DNA of 64,000 bases, from assembly GCA_022563195.1 (NCBI GenBank), contig JADFNV010000016.1, positions 1 through 64,000 of the forward strand, in the 5' to 3' direction. Under the pieces are notes generated by a model. It saw only the letters and a list, made by a program, of their open reading frames with translations, was not told the origin of the DNA and searched no databases. The position numbers were made by a program, and so were the translations under genes. Source of the DNA: Pseudomonadota bacterium. GTDB lineage: Bacteria > Pseudomonadota > Gammaproteobacteria > Steroidobacterales > Woeseiaceae. Shown here in pieces: positions 1-7,073 of this stretch. The number at the start of each line of letters is the position of its first letter. The first letter of the stretch is position 1.

Positions 1-101
1 GACGAAAATCGATTTCGCATAGTCACAGACATCGCACAACTCTCCACAAATTCAACGCGCCAAAATAGATTGCCGTCAAACGTAGGTCTATTTGTCAGTG
101 G

Positions 102-290
102 CTGCTTTGGGTCACAAGCAGTCGTTCAACAGTCTAACAGGCGAGCGGCTGCTTCCGGGATCAAACCAGCCGTTCGCTGACCGAATATTCAGAACCAAAA
201 CTTGAATGTCTGCTTTCCTCAACAGCGGCCGTTCAGAGCAGCAGAAAATCACGATAATGACAGGCAGCTTACGGCCAGAAGCCGTCATTG
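102..290. repeat. cluster of degenerate hairpin repeats in a gene-free stretch
   Basis: The first 348 bases hold no convincing gene. What they do hold is about four loosely similar units of roughly 30 bases, each starting CTGCTT or CAGCTT, carrying a GGGTCA-like middle and ending with AGC followed by GTCGTTC or CCGTTC. Units lie near 102-130, 146-176, 210-236 and 262-290. The first is an exact hairpin, CTGCTT then 8 bases then AAGCAG, and the second pairs CGGCTG with CAGCCG. Related text appears on the other side of the TPR gene near 2066-2157 (TTTGGGTCACTAGCGG, AGCGGTCGTTCG). The degeneracy suggests decayed intergenic repeats rather than protein-binding sites. I do not know the family. Confidence 0.45.
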
Positions 291-348
291 ATGCAAGCGG
301 TGACGACCAGCTGATCCAACACGAAAGTTATGCCTGAAATCTCCGCCA

Positions 349-2028
349 CTAATACCGCGACGAAGTCAGCTTATGTGTGGCATCCGCCCAGGCGCGATCG
401 AAACGTTTAGCGACGGCAAGGGCATCTTCCAATTCCCCCTGGTCCTGGAGTGCGAGCCTCAACCCAAAAAGCGCATAGCCGTTTTCCGGATTATTTCGCA
501 AATCGGCAGCGTAAATCACCTCGGCCTCATTAGGGCGGCCGGCATCCAGGAGCATGGCCCCCAGAAAGTGCCGCACCGGGAAATACCATTCAGGCGGCGC
601 GTTATAAACCAAACTGTCCTCGAGCCGCACAGCACGCTCAAGTCGTGCCAGACCCTCTAGCGTGCTGCCCTCGGCATAGGCTAGCTCTCCTCGCACGATC
701 TCCTCTGCAATCGTCAGCAATGTCTCTCCCTTAGTAGCACTGACGTAACGGTCGACCGCTCCCATTGCATTTCGGAGAGCGCTTAATGAGCTAAGCTCAC
801 GCCGCGCCTCGGCCAAACGTTTGGTATGAAAGTAGGCGAGCGCACGACCGTAGTGCCAAATTCCCGTCATGAACTGCGAATCTACGTCCGGCTTGGGTTC
901 CGATAACATCTCTTTCCACATTCCGAACCGCACCATCACGAACATCGACTGTGACAAAAATACCTCATAAAGTGCCCAGACGTTCCCGTCGCTAGCGAGT
1001 TCTAAAGGCACCTTTTCAACGATCTCGCGAGCCGCATCCATCGCGGCTTCCGAGCGTCCTAGGAACATTGCCGACCAGGCTAAATAGTGAATGTTGTGAG
1101 GATAATAATTTAGAGGATAGATGCCTTGAGCCCGACACTGGGTGATGTGGCTTTCATCGGCATCCGCCGCATGAACATTCACCTCGTAAGAGTCCTTGTA
1201 ACGCCCAACCAGCATATAGATGTGTGACGGCATGTGCTCGACGTGCCCTGCGCCCGGCATCAAACCACGCAGCTTGTCGGCATGCCATTCGCCGCGTTCT
1301 GGAAAACGCTCCTCGACAACGTGGATGTAGTAGTGCAGCGCCCCAGCGTGTTCAGGGTTACGATCGATCACTGATTGCAGCGTTGTCAATAACTCATCAG
1401 TATGATCCTTGGGACTGCCATCTAAATTGAAGTAATTCCAGGGGCTAAGGTTCATTAGCGCCGCGGCGTAAAGTGTTGCGGCGTCGGGATCATCGGGATA
1501 GCTCTTGGCAACTTTCATCATGCCACGAGCGTAAGCCAGATCGAGCGGCGTACGATCGGCCGAAGGATCCATCGTGTACCGATCGGCAAGAGCTTGGATA
1601 TAAGCCTTTTCCCTATCTGAAACTTTGTCCTTGAGCGCTACTGCACGTTGGGCTGCCTGATATGCACGTGGCGCAACGTCCGAAACCATCGGCAGGTTGA
1701 TATTGGGGCCAAGTACCAACGCCCAACCCCAGTAAGCCATAGCGTTATCGGGATCAAGCCGCGCAGCCTCCTTAAAAGCACGCAGTGCTTCAGAGTGGTT
1801 GAAGGCATACGTTAGTCGTAGCCCTTGGTCGAAAAACTGCTGTGATTTAGAACTCTGAGTTGTTATCGGAAAATGATGTTCTCCAAGACCCTTGAGAACC
1901 GGCGCGATTGGCCCTTCGGCCGTGCTCGGATCCGCTGCAAGAGCCCGCGGATCGTGAATCTGTGCGTTGGCTGGGGTTGCAATTAAACTAAGAACGATCA
2001 GAACAAACGCGGGGGTACTGCCACTCAT
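349..2028 (-). CDS. secreted tetratricopeptide-repeat protein
   Basis: A 559-residue exported TPR protein of unknown specific function. I chose the start at 2028 instead of the longest ORF start at 2109 because a good AGGAG lies just upstream and the protein then opens with a clean signal peptide ending ATPANAQ. TPR-like helices appear around residues 75-120 (NHSEALRAFKEAARLDPDN) and again near the C-terminus (GRPNEAEVIYAADLRNNPENGYALFGL). The middle contains HYYIHVVE and HMPSHIYMLVGRY, seen in large bacterial TPR proteins of this kind. It sits between hairpin repeats and the integrase module, so it may be cargo of the integrated element. No partner gene is visible. Confidence 0.8.
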   Translation of the reverse strand: MSGSTPAFVLIVLSLIATPANAQIHDPRALAADPSTAEGPIAPVLKGLGEHHFPITTQSSKSQQFFDQGLRLTYAFNHSEALRAFKEAARLDPDNAMAYWGWALVLGPNINLPMVSDVAPRAYQAAQRAVALKDKVSDREKAYIQALADRYTMDPSADRTPLDLAYARGMMKVAKSYPDDPDAATLYAAALMNLSPWNYFNLDGSPKDHTDELLTTLQSVIDRNPEHAGALHYYIHVVEERFPERGEWHADKLRGLMPGAGHVEHMPSHIYMLVGRYKDSYEVNVHAADADESHITQCRAQGIYPLNYYPHNIHYLAWSAMFLGRSEAAMDAAREIVEKVPLELASDGNVWALYEVFLSQSMFVMVRFGMWKEMLSEPKPDVDSQFMTGIWHYGRALAYFHTKRLAEARRELSSLSALRNAMGAVDRYVSATKGETLLTIAEEIVRGELAYAEGSTLEGLARLERAVRLEDSLVYNAPPEWYFPVRHFLGAMLLDAGRPNEAEVIYAADLRNNPENGYALFGLRLALQDQGELEDALAVAKRFDRAWADATHKLTSSRY

Positions 2029-2254
2029 TATTTTCTCCTGCCTTGACGTTTGATGCTGCCTGCTGAACTTCCGGTTTGGGTCACTAGCGGCCCCTCGCCA
2101 TCGTACCACCTCAACGGCAGCTATCGGGTGCAGAGCGGTCGTTCGAGCGAGGCCAAATCTGACGGTGTTTGTCCGATTAGCCAGCTATCAATGATTTGCC
2201 AGCTTTTAGCCTGTCTATCATGTCGGACAATTCCTACGGGGGTATACTTTCATC

Positions 2255-2680
2255 GTGGCTGATTCTCCGAAAACGAAATTACGCAACAAAATTCCGTCCC
2301 CTATCGATAATTATTTTGATTCAGAATTCGGTTGGATGCTCGACGACGACATCTCTCGGGCGGATCTTGTGCGAGATATATTGAAGAACGTTGACGGATT
2401 TTGGGACGTAAAGCGCGCCGCACTAGTCCTTGGTGTAGCGCCTGCTACCATTCGACAGTATGCGAGGAAAAAGATCATCCCTGCAACGAAACTTGGCAAA
2501 TCGTGGCGTTTTATCGGCCGCGATCTATTGGAGCAATTGGAAAGTAAATGGCACTCTACAAACGCAAACAGGGCGAGAATCAAAATTACTGGATACGATT
2601 CAGAGTCGCCGGTCAAGAGATTAGACGCTCGGCTGGCACAACTGACAAAGAGCGCGCCGAAGAATTCGAGCAACGCTTAA
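2255..2680 (+). CDS. excisionase-like helix-turn-helix DNA-binding protein
   Basis: A 141-residue protein starting at GTG. Residues about 45-95 form a MerR/excisionase-type helix-turn-helix: WDVKRAALVLGVAPATIRQY followed by a wing (IIPATKLGKSWRFI) and the EQLESKW helix, as in excisionase-family domains that read one promoter or attachment-site arm. The last 44 codons overlap the start of the integrase in another reading frame, so the two genes are probably co-translated. In such modules this small protein typically sets the direction of recombination or represses integrase. That role here is inferred from domain and position. The G-rich run at 2237-2242 is rather far from the start for a ribosome-binding site. 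Confidence 0.75.
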   Translation: MADSPKTKLRNKIPSPIDNYFDSEFGWMLDDDISRADLVRDILKNVDGFWDVKRAALVLGVAPATIRQYARKKIIPATKLGKSWRFIGRDLLEQLESKWHSTNANRARIKITGYDSESPVKRLDARLAQLTKSAPKNSSNA

Positions 2681-3582
2681 GAAATGAAGCGTTCGATCAA
2701 ACCCGGCTCGGTAAGAAACCCACTACGACGTGGGACGAAGCGGAAGCACTTTGGTTCAACGCCAAGCGACGAACAAAAAGTCAAGCCGCAATTGAAGGCG
2801 ACGAACAGAAACGGGACTGGTTTGAGCCGTATTTGAAGGGCGTACCGCTAGCCCAGATCGATAGGGCATATGTCGGCAAGCTGAGGACGGTGTTGATGCT
2901 TGAAGAAATCGACACTGACAAAAAGACTACGCGAACTCGCGCACCCGCTACCATAAACCGATATCTTGCGTTCTTAGGCGGTGTGTTGCGTCACGCTTAC
3001 GACAACGGATTATGTGATGAGCCGCAAGTAATCAAGTCAATCAAGGAGCCGGAGAGCGAGGGGTACGCGCTGAGTGATACTGAAATCGAAAAGCTGTTTG
3101 CGGAGCTTGCGTTACACGCTCGGGCGTTAGCAGAGTTCGCACTTGAAACCGGATTACGCTATGGAAATATTAGTAACCTTGAATGGCGCAACGTGCGGCT
3201 TGAATCGCCACCCCAAAAAAGTCATTTACATATCGACGCAAAGTCGAGCAAGTCGAAAAAACCCGTACCGATTCCATTATCGAGGCGCGCTACTGAAATA
3301 CTCAAGGCACAAGAGGGCAAACACAAGACGTTTGTTTTCGTCGATCAGCTCGGGCGCGCTCCGGTTGGCTCAACAAAAACGGCGTGGTTGAATGCCGTAA
3401 AGAAAGCCAAACTCGATCATATAAGGTTTCATGACCTGCGGCACACATGGGCGAGTCGTCAGATTGTCAAAGGTGTCCCGATGAAAATTGTCGCCGAGTT
3501 AGGGGGTTGGCGCAGTACGCAAATGCTCGAAAGACGCTACGCACACCTGCGCCGGGATGATCTCGCTGCCTACGTAGATTAG
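2548..3582 (+). CDS. tyrosine recombinase / phage-type integrase
   Basis: A 344-residue integrase. The N-terminal Arm/SAM-like part (MALYKRKQGENQNYWIRFRV) precedes a core-binding domain to about residue 160 and a catalytic domain after it. Catalytic residues are visible: Arg in ETGLRYGN near 203, the HDLRHTWAS box near 295, GGW in the second His/Trp position, and the nucleophile Tyr in ERRYAHL near 331. GGAAAG precedes the ATG. The gene points at, and ends 75 bases from, a broken tRNA-Arg half that is the likely attachment site. The set looks complete and intact, so the enzyme may be functional. Confidence 0.93.
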   Translation: MALYKRKQGENQNYWIRFRVAGQEIRRSAGTTDKERAEEFEQRLRNEAFDQTRLGKKPTTTWDEAEALWFNAKRRTKSQAAIEGDEQKRDWFEPYLKGVPLAQIDRAYVGKLRTVLMLEEIDTDKKTTRTRAPATINRYLAFLGGVLRHAYDNGLCDEPQVIKSIKEPESEGYALSDTEIEKLFAELALHARALAEFALETGLRYGNISNLEWRNVRLESPPQKSHLHIDAKSSKSKKPVPIPLSRRATEILKAQEGKHKTFVFVDQLGRAPVGSTKTAWLNAVKKAKLDHIRFHDLRHTWASRQIVKGVPMKIVAELGGWRSTQMLERRYAHLRRDDLAAYVD

Positions 3583-3657
3583 GGTACATTTACGGGCACA
3601 CGCTGATTTTATCGCGCATAACTGTATTGTTTTTCATACTCTTTTTTGGAAACAAAG

Positions 3658-3700
3658 AAGATTAGGAATCTGGTGCTCTATCCGACTGAGCTACCGGGGC
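3658..3700 (-). pseudogene. 5' half of tRNA-Arg(CCT), attachment half-site of the element
   Basis: Read on the minus strand from 3700, this is a normal tRNA 5' half: acceptor GCCCCGG, TA, D-stem GCTC with loop AGTCGGATA and GAGC, A, anticodon 5' stem CCAGA, loop TTCCTAA with anticodon CCT, then TCT. After that the expected 3' stem ends and T-arm are absent, and the text becomes element DNA next to the integrase gene. The break lies at the end of the anticodon loop, a known crossover site for tyrosine integrases. The missing 3' half should be at the far left end of the element, outside the window. Confidence 0.8.
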
Positions 3701-3740
3701 GGGCAGGCGCAGATTCTAGCAAAGTGCCGGGCTTCAACGC
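3701..3740 (-). promoter_or_regulatory. probable promoter of the broken tRNA-Arg gene
   Basis: On the minus strand, upstream of the tRNA half, TAGAAT (complement of 3713-3718) is a good -10 box. A GC-rich stretch CTGCGCCTGCCCGCC lies between it and the tRNA, a discriminator style usual for tRNA genes. The -35 is poor (a GCGTTG-like text about 16-17 bases upstream). This suggests the retained half is the original chromosomal 5' side with its native promoter. Confidence 0.35.
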
Positions 3741-3751
3741 ATAATCGGTGT

Positions 3752-4129
3752 ATGCAAGGTTTTGTCGTTCGCACCGTTATATCCATGTTGGGGCTGTATC
3801 TCGCTTCCGTGCTTGTGCCTGGCGTGCATATAACGGGTACGGGCAGTTTCATACTGGCTGCAGTCCTGCTCGGCATCGTCAATGCGTTTGTCCGGCCAGT
3901 CGCTTTATTGTTGACCCTGCCGATCACAATAATAACTTTAGGCCTGTTCCTGCTGGTTCTGAATGCCGCCATGTTTGGACTCGTCGCTGCGATGCTCGAT
4001 AACTTTTCGATCGCAGGTCTCGGGTCTGCAATATTCGGTGCATTGATCGTCAGTATCACCAATACGATTTCATCGTGGTACATCGGGCCGAATGGCAGAG
4101 TCGAAATTCTGGTCATACACCGGCATTAG
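3752..4129 (+). CDS. phage holin family 4 (YvlD-like) membrane protein
   Basis: A 125-residue, very hydrophobic protein with four predicted membrane segments (about 7-23, 31-55, 57-85, 88-112) and little else. The pattern with GVHITGTGSFILAAVLLGIVNAFVRPV and LPITIITLGLFLLVLNA matches the PF04020 'phage holin superfamily IV' group, chromosomally encoded inner-membrane proteins of unclear function that are rarely phage genes despite the name. It lies beyond the tRNA half-site, so it is probably chromosomal flank and not element cargo. The ORF on the opposite strand is a shadow. Confidence 0.8.
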   Translation: MQGFVVRTVISMLGLYLASVLVPGVHITGTGSFILAAVLLGIVNAFVRPVALLLTLPITIITLGLFLLVLNAAMFGLVAAMLDNFSIAGLGSAIFGALIVSITNTISSWYIGPNGRVEILVIHRH

Positions 4130-4197
4130 GTCGGCAATATTCTGTTGCGCCGCAAGCGTCGTTTCACCATTGAATCTGGAAAAACTGGAGTAACATT

Positions 4198-4917
4198 TTG
4201 AGTATTCTGACCCGACAGCTTAAGTACGCTGACGGCGACGTTGCTTTCGAAGGGCTGCTGGCCTGGAACGATGCCGTCGAAGATCCGCGCCCCGGAGTCA
4301 TGGTGGCGCACGCATGGGCGGGTCGATCTGGTTTCGAGGACAGCAAAGCCCAGAAACTTGCAGAACTTGGCTATATTGGGTTTTCACTGGACCTCTACGG
4401 TAAAGGAGTTCGCGGCACCAGCACCGATGAAAATGCCGCGCTGATGCAACCGTTTCTCGATGATCGTGCGATGTTGCAGCGGCGATTGTTATTGTCGCTC
4501 AATGCGATGCGCGAGCAATCAGAAGTCGACGCAGAGAATGTCGCAGCGATCGGCTATTGTTTTGGCGGGCTCAGTGTTCTCGACATTGCCCGCACGGGTG
4601 AAGACCTTGCAGGTGTTGCCAGTTTTCATGGCATCCTGGCCCCACCTGGCAATACAGAGGGCAATACGATTACCGCAAAAGTGCTGGTGCTGCACGGCTG
4701 GGATGACCCAATGGCGCCACCGGACCATTTTGCATCACTTGCCAAAGAGCTGACTGCTATGGGTGCCGACTGGCAAATGCATGCGTATGGGAACACGATG
4801 CATGCTTTCACGAATCCGGAGGCGAACGATCCGGACTTCGGTACTGTCTATAGTGAACAGGCTGACCGGCGCTCATGGGCCGCGATGCAGGATTTTCTTG
4901 CTGAACTATTTGCCTGA
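4198..4917 (+). CDS. dienelactone hydrolase family protein
   Basis: A 239-residue alpha/beta hydrolase starting at TTG, with GGAG seven bases upstream. The triad of the dienelactone hydrolase family is visible: nucleophile Cys121 in GYCFGG, Asp169/170 in LHGWDDPMAPP and His202 in GNTMHAFTNP. Family members hydrolyse lactones or esters such as dienelactone in chloroaromatic breakdown, but most chromosomal copies have unknown substrates and no ring-cleavage genes lie nearby. The protein has no signal peptide and should be cytosolic. The stop is only about 20 bases from the M28 peptidase gene start, so the two may be cotranscribed. Confidence 0.9.
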   Translation: MSILTRQLKYADGDVAFEGLLAWNDAVEDPRPGVMVAHAWAGRSGFEDSKAQKLAELGYIGFSLDLYGKGVRGTSTDENAALMQPFLDDRAMLQRRLLLSLNAMREQSEVDAENVAAIGYCFGGLSVLDIARTGEDLAGVASFHGILAPPGNTEGNTITAKVLVLHGWDDPMAPPDHFASLAKELTAMGADWQMHAYGNTMHAFTNPEANDPDFGTVYSEQADRRSWAAMQDFLAELFA

Positions 4918-4936
4918 GTTCTTTGGAGGATTTTAC

Positions 4937-6646
4937 GTGACACGACTACCAGTAATTATTTTTTCGGCCCTAGTGATTGGCATGACCGGTTGCACTGCCG
5001 ATGAACCGGCAGCGGGCAGCCAGGAAGCGATGAATGCTTCCGCAAGCGGCGAAAACGTCACTGCAGAAAAAGCGTCAATGCTGATTGACGAAGAGTTTAT
5101 TCGCGACATTATTGCGGAGCTTTCTGACGACAAATTTGAAGGACGCGGACCCGCCAGCGCGGGTGATGCGGCAGCACGCCGATACCTTGCCGGGCGCATG
5201 GCCGATCTGGGGCTCGAGCCCGGCGGGCCCGATGGCGGTTGGGAACAACCGTTTGATCTGGTCGGCGTCAACACGATACCACCCGACACCTGGACCTTTG
5301 CCGGTCATGACAAGGAAGTGACGTTCCAACAGTGGGACCAGTTCATGATCAACAGCAATGTGCAAGAAGCTCGTGCTGCGGTGACCGACGCCGAGGTCGT
5401 GTTCGTCGGCTACGGCATACAGGCACCTGAATTCGAATGGGATGATTACAAGGATGCGGATGTCGGCGGCAAGATCGTCCTGATGATGAATAACGATCCT
5501 GACTGGGACCCCAATCTCTTCGCCGGCGAGACGCGCCTCTGGTATGGGCGCTGGGACTACAAATTCCTTAATGCCGCGCGCAACGGGGCGGCCGGTGCGA
5601 TCATTATTCATACAACGCCATCGGCCGGCTATCCGTTTCAGGTTCTGCAGACGTCAAATACGGGCGTGCAATTTGAGTTGCCCGTGGGCGCAGAGCCGCG
5701 CAACCAGTTCAAGGCATGGATGACCGAGGACGCTGCCAGGGAGCTGGTCGCGATGGCGGGGTTGGATCTCGACGAAATACGAGAGTCTGCCTACAATCGC
5801 GACTTTGCACCCGTGCATCTGGGCGTTTCCACTTCAGTCGGCATGGACGTAGAAATAACGACTGCGCAAACGGCAAATGTCATTGGCCTGATTCCCGGCA
5901 GTGACCCGGTGTTGAAAGACGAAGTCGTGATCTATTCTGCACATCACGATCATCTCGGAATAGGTCCGGCAAATGATGACGGCGACACTATTTACAATGG
6001 CGCAAAGGACAACGCTGCCGGCGTCGCTCAGGTTATCGCGATGGCACGAGCGTTCAAAGCGTTGCCGCAAGCGCCACGGCGCACCATCATGCTGTGCCTG
6101 GTTGGCGCCGAAGAGCAGGGTTTGTTGGGCTCGCAATGGTTCGCTGCCAATCCAACATTTCGGCCGGGCAAGATCGCGGCCAATCTCAACTATGATGGCG
6201 GCAATATCTGGGGAGCTACGCACGACATCACGTACGTCGGTTTTGGCAAGACATCGATCGATGAGTTTGTCGAGTTATACGCCGGCGAGCAGGATCGTAT
6301 CGTAAAACCCGACCAATTTGCCGACCGGGGTTACTTTTATCGTTCCGACCAATTCAACTTTGCCAAGATCGGGGTTCCCGCGATGTACCTCAAGCCGGGT
6401 ACGGATTTCGTCGATCGCCCGCCGGGGTGGGGCAAGGAACAGTCGGATGTATACACCGATAATCACTACCACCAACCGTCCGATGCGTATGATCCGAATT
6501 GGAATCTCGACGGCATGATCCAGGATGCTCTGGTCGGTTTCTGGACGGGACTTGCAATAGCAGATGCCGACGAAATGCCAACGTGGAACGAGGGTGACGA
6601 GTTCGAGGCGGTTCGTCTTGAGGCGTTAGCCGCGGAACAGGAATAG
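4937..6646 (+). CDS. M28 family zinc metallopeptidase, lipoprotein
   Basis: The track ORF starts at 4763, but GGAGG at 4925-4929 precedes a GTG at 4937 that yields a lipoprotein signal (VIIFSALVIGMTGC), so I start there: 569 residues. A PA (protease-associated) domain spans about 150-290. The M28 aminopeptidase domain follows with its metal ligands: HHDHLG, NGAKDNAAG, GAEEQG, LNYDGGN and the late His in HYHQPSDAYD. It should be a di-zinc exopeptidase anchored to a membrane and facing the periplasm or surface, releasing N-terminal residues from peptides. The substrate cannot be told from sequence. An 11-bp inverted repeat follows the gene. Confidence 0.92.
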   Translation: MTRLPVIIFSALVIGMTGCTADEPAAGSQEAMNASASGENVTAEKASMLIDEEFIRDIIAELSDDKFEGRGPASAGDAAARRYLAGRMADLGLEPGGPDGGWEQPFDLVGVNTIPPDTWTFAGHDKEVTFQQWDQFMINSNVQEARAAVTDAEVVFVGYGIQAPEFEWDDYKDADVGGKIVLMMNNDPDWDPNLFAGETRLWYGRWDYKFLNAARNGAAGAIIIHTTPSAGYPFQVLQTSNTGVQFELPVGAEPRNQFKAWMTEDAARELVAMAGLDLDEIRESAYNRDFAPVHLGVSTSVGMDVEITTAQTANVIGLIPGSDPVLKDEVVIYSAHHDHLGIGPANDDGDTIYNGAKDNAAGVAQVIAMARAFKALPQAPRRTIMLCLVGAEEQGLLGSQWFAANPTFRPGKIAANLNYDGGNIWGATHDITYVGFGKTSIDEFVELYAGEQDRIVKPDQFADRGYFYRSDQFNFAKIGVPAMYLKPGTDFVDRPPGWGKEQSDVYTDNHYHQPSDAYDPNWNLDGMIQDALVGFWTGLAIADADEMPTWNEGDEFEAVRLEALAAEQE

Positions 6647-6649
6647 TCC

Positions 6650-6720
6650 TTTCGTATACGAAAATGAGTCTGGTGGCATTCCGATCAGCGTAAGATTAGC
6701 GAGGTTGAACTTACGCTGAT
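6650..6720. promoter_or_regulatory. 14-bp palindrome and 11-bp inverted repeat after the M28 gene
   Basis: TTTCGTATACGAAA at 6650-6663 is a perfect palindrome directly after the stop codon. Then ATCAGCGTAAG (6684-6694) pairs perfectly with CTTACGCTGAT (6710-6720) across 15 bases, and ACGCTGAT occurs a third time near 6731-6738. The second structure could end the transcript, but no T-run follows, so an operator is equally possible. Confidence 0.45.
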
Positions 6721-6837
6721 TAAGCAAATTTATACGCTGATATCACTGGCCAGCCTGGTCAACCTGTCTGCCCCTGTTTTGTCCTTGGCAGATGAAGTAA
6801 AGCTTGAAAATGCCGGCAGTGCATTAGTACACGCACC

Positions 6838-7017
6838 GTGAAACGTACTGAGGTCGTGGATGATCTGAACATCCTTTTTTTCACGAGCGGCAAAGAGGAC
6901 ATACCCGCCATCATCGAGGAACTGCGCAGACTACCGCAGCCTGTAACGGTGCCTCCGGCACAAACGGAAGAGATCACTGTAGAGACCGACGAGTCCCAGG
7001 ACTCAACACCGCATTAG
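6838..7017 (+). CDS. possible small protein, possibly the tail of a frameshifted gene
   Basis: A 59-residue GTG-started frame (VKRTEVVDDLNILFF...) ending in an acidic, Thr/Glu-rich tail. It is not in the ORF track as a forward gene. Just upstream, in another frame, 6718-6840 reads a signal-peptide-like segment (IYTLISLASLVNLSAPVLSLADE) that lacks a normal start and ends at TGA overlapping this GTG. The pair might be one exported protein broken by a frameshift, or two chance frames. I do not recognise the family, and codon quality is only modest. Confidence 0.3.
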   Translation: MKRTEVVDDLNILFFTSGKEDIPAIIEELRRLPQPVTVPPAQTEEITVETDESQDSTPH

Positions 7018-7073
7018 CCCCAAGTTGGTAAAGCGCCACATGGCATGCTCGCTTCGGGTTCGCAGCGGGCTCC

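Noticed and set aside
3590-3700. A group I intron in the anticodon loop of tRNA-Arg(CCT), known from some bacteria
   Set aside because: After the anticodon loop the text runs within 75 bases into the 3' end of the integrase gene on the other strand, with no intron core and no tRNA 3' half. A broken attachment site explains it better.
4763-4936. N-terminal extension of the M28 peptidase
   Set aside because: It overlaps the dienelactone hydrolase gene and removes the lipoprotein signal. GGAGG and GTG at 4937 are better.
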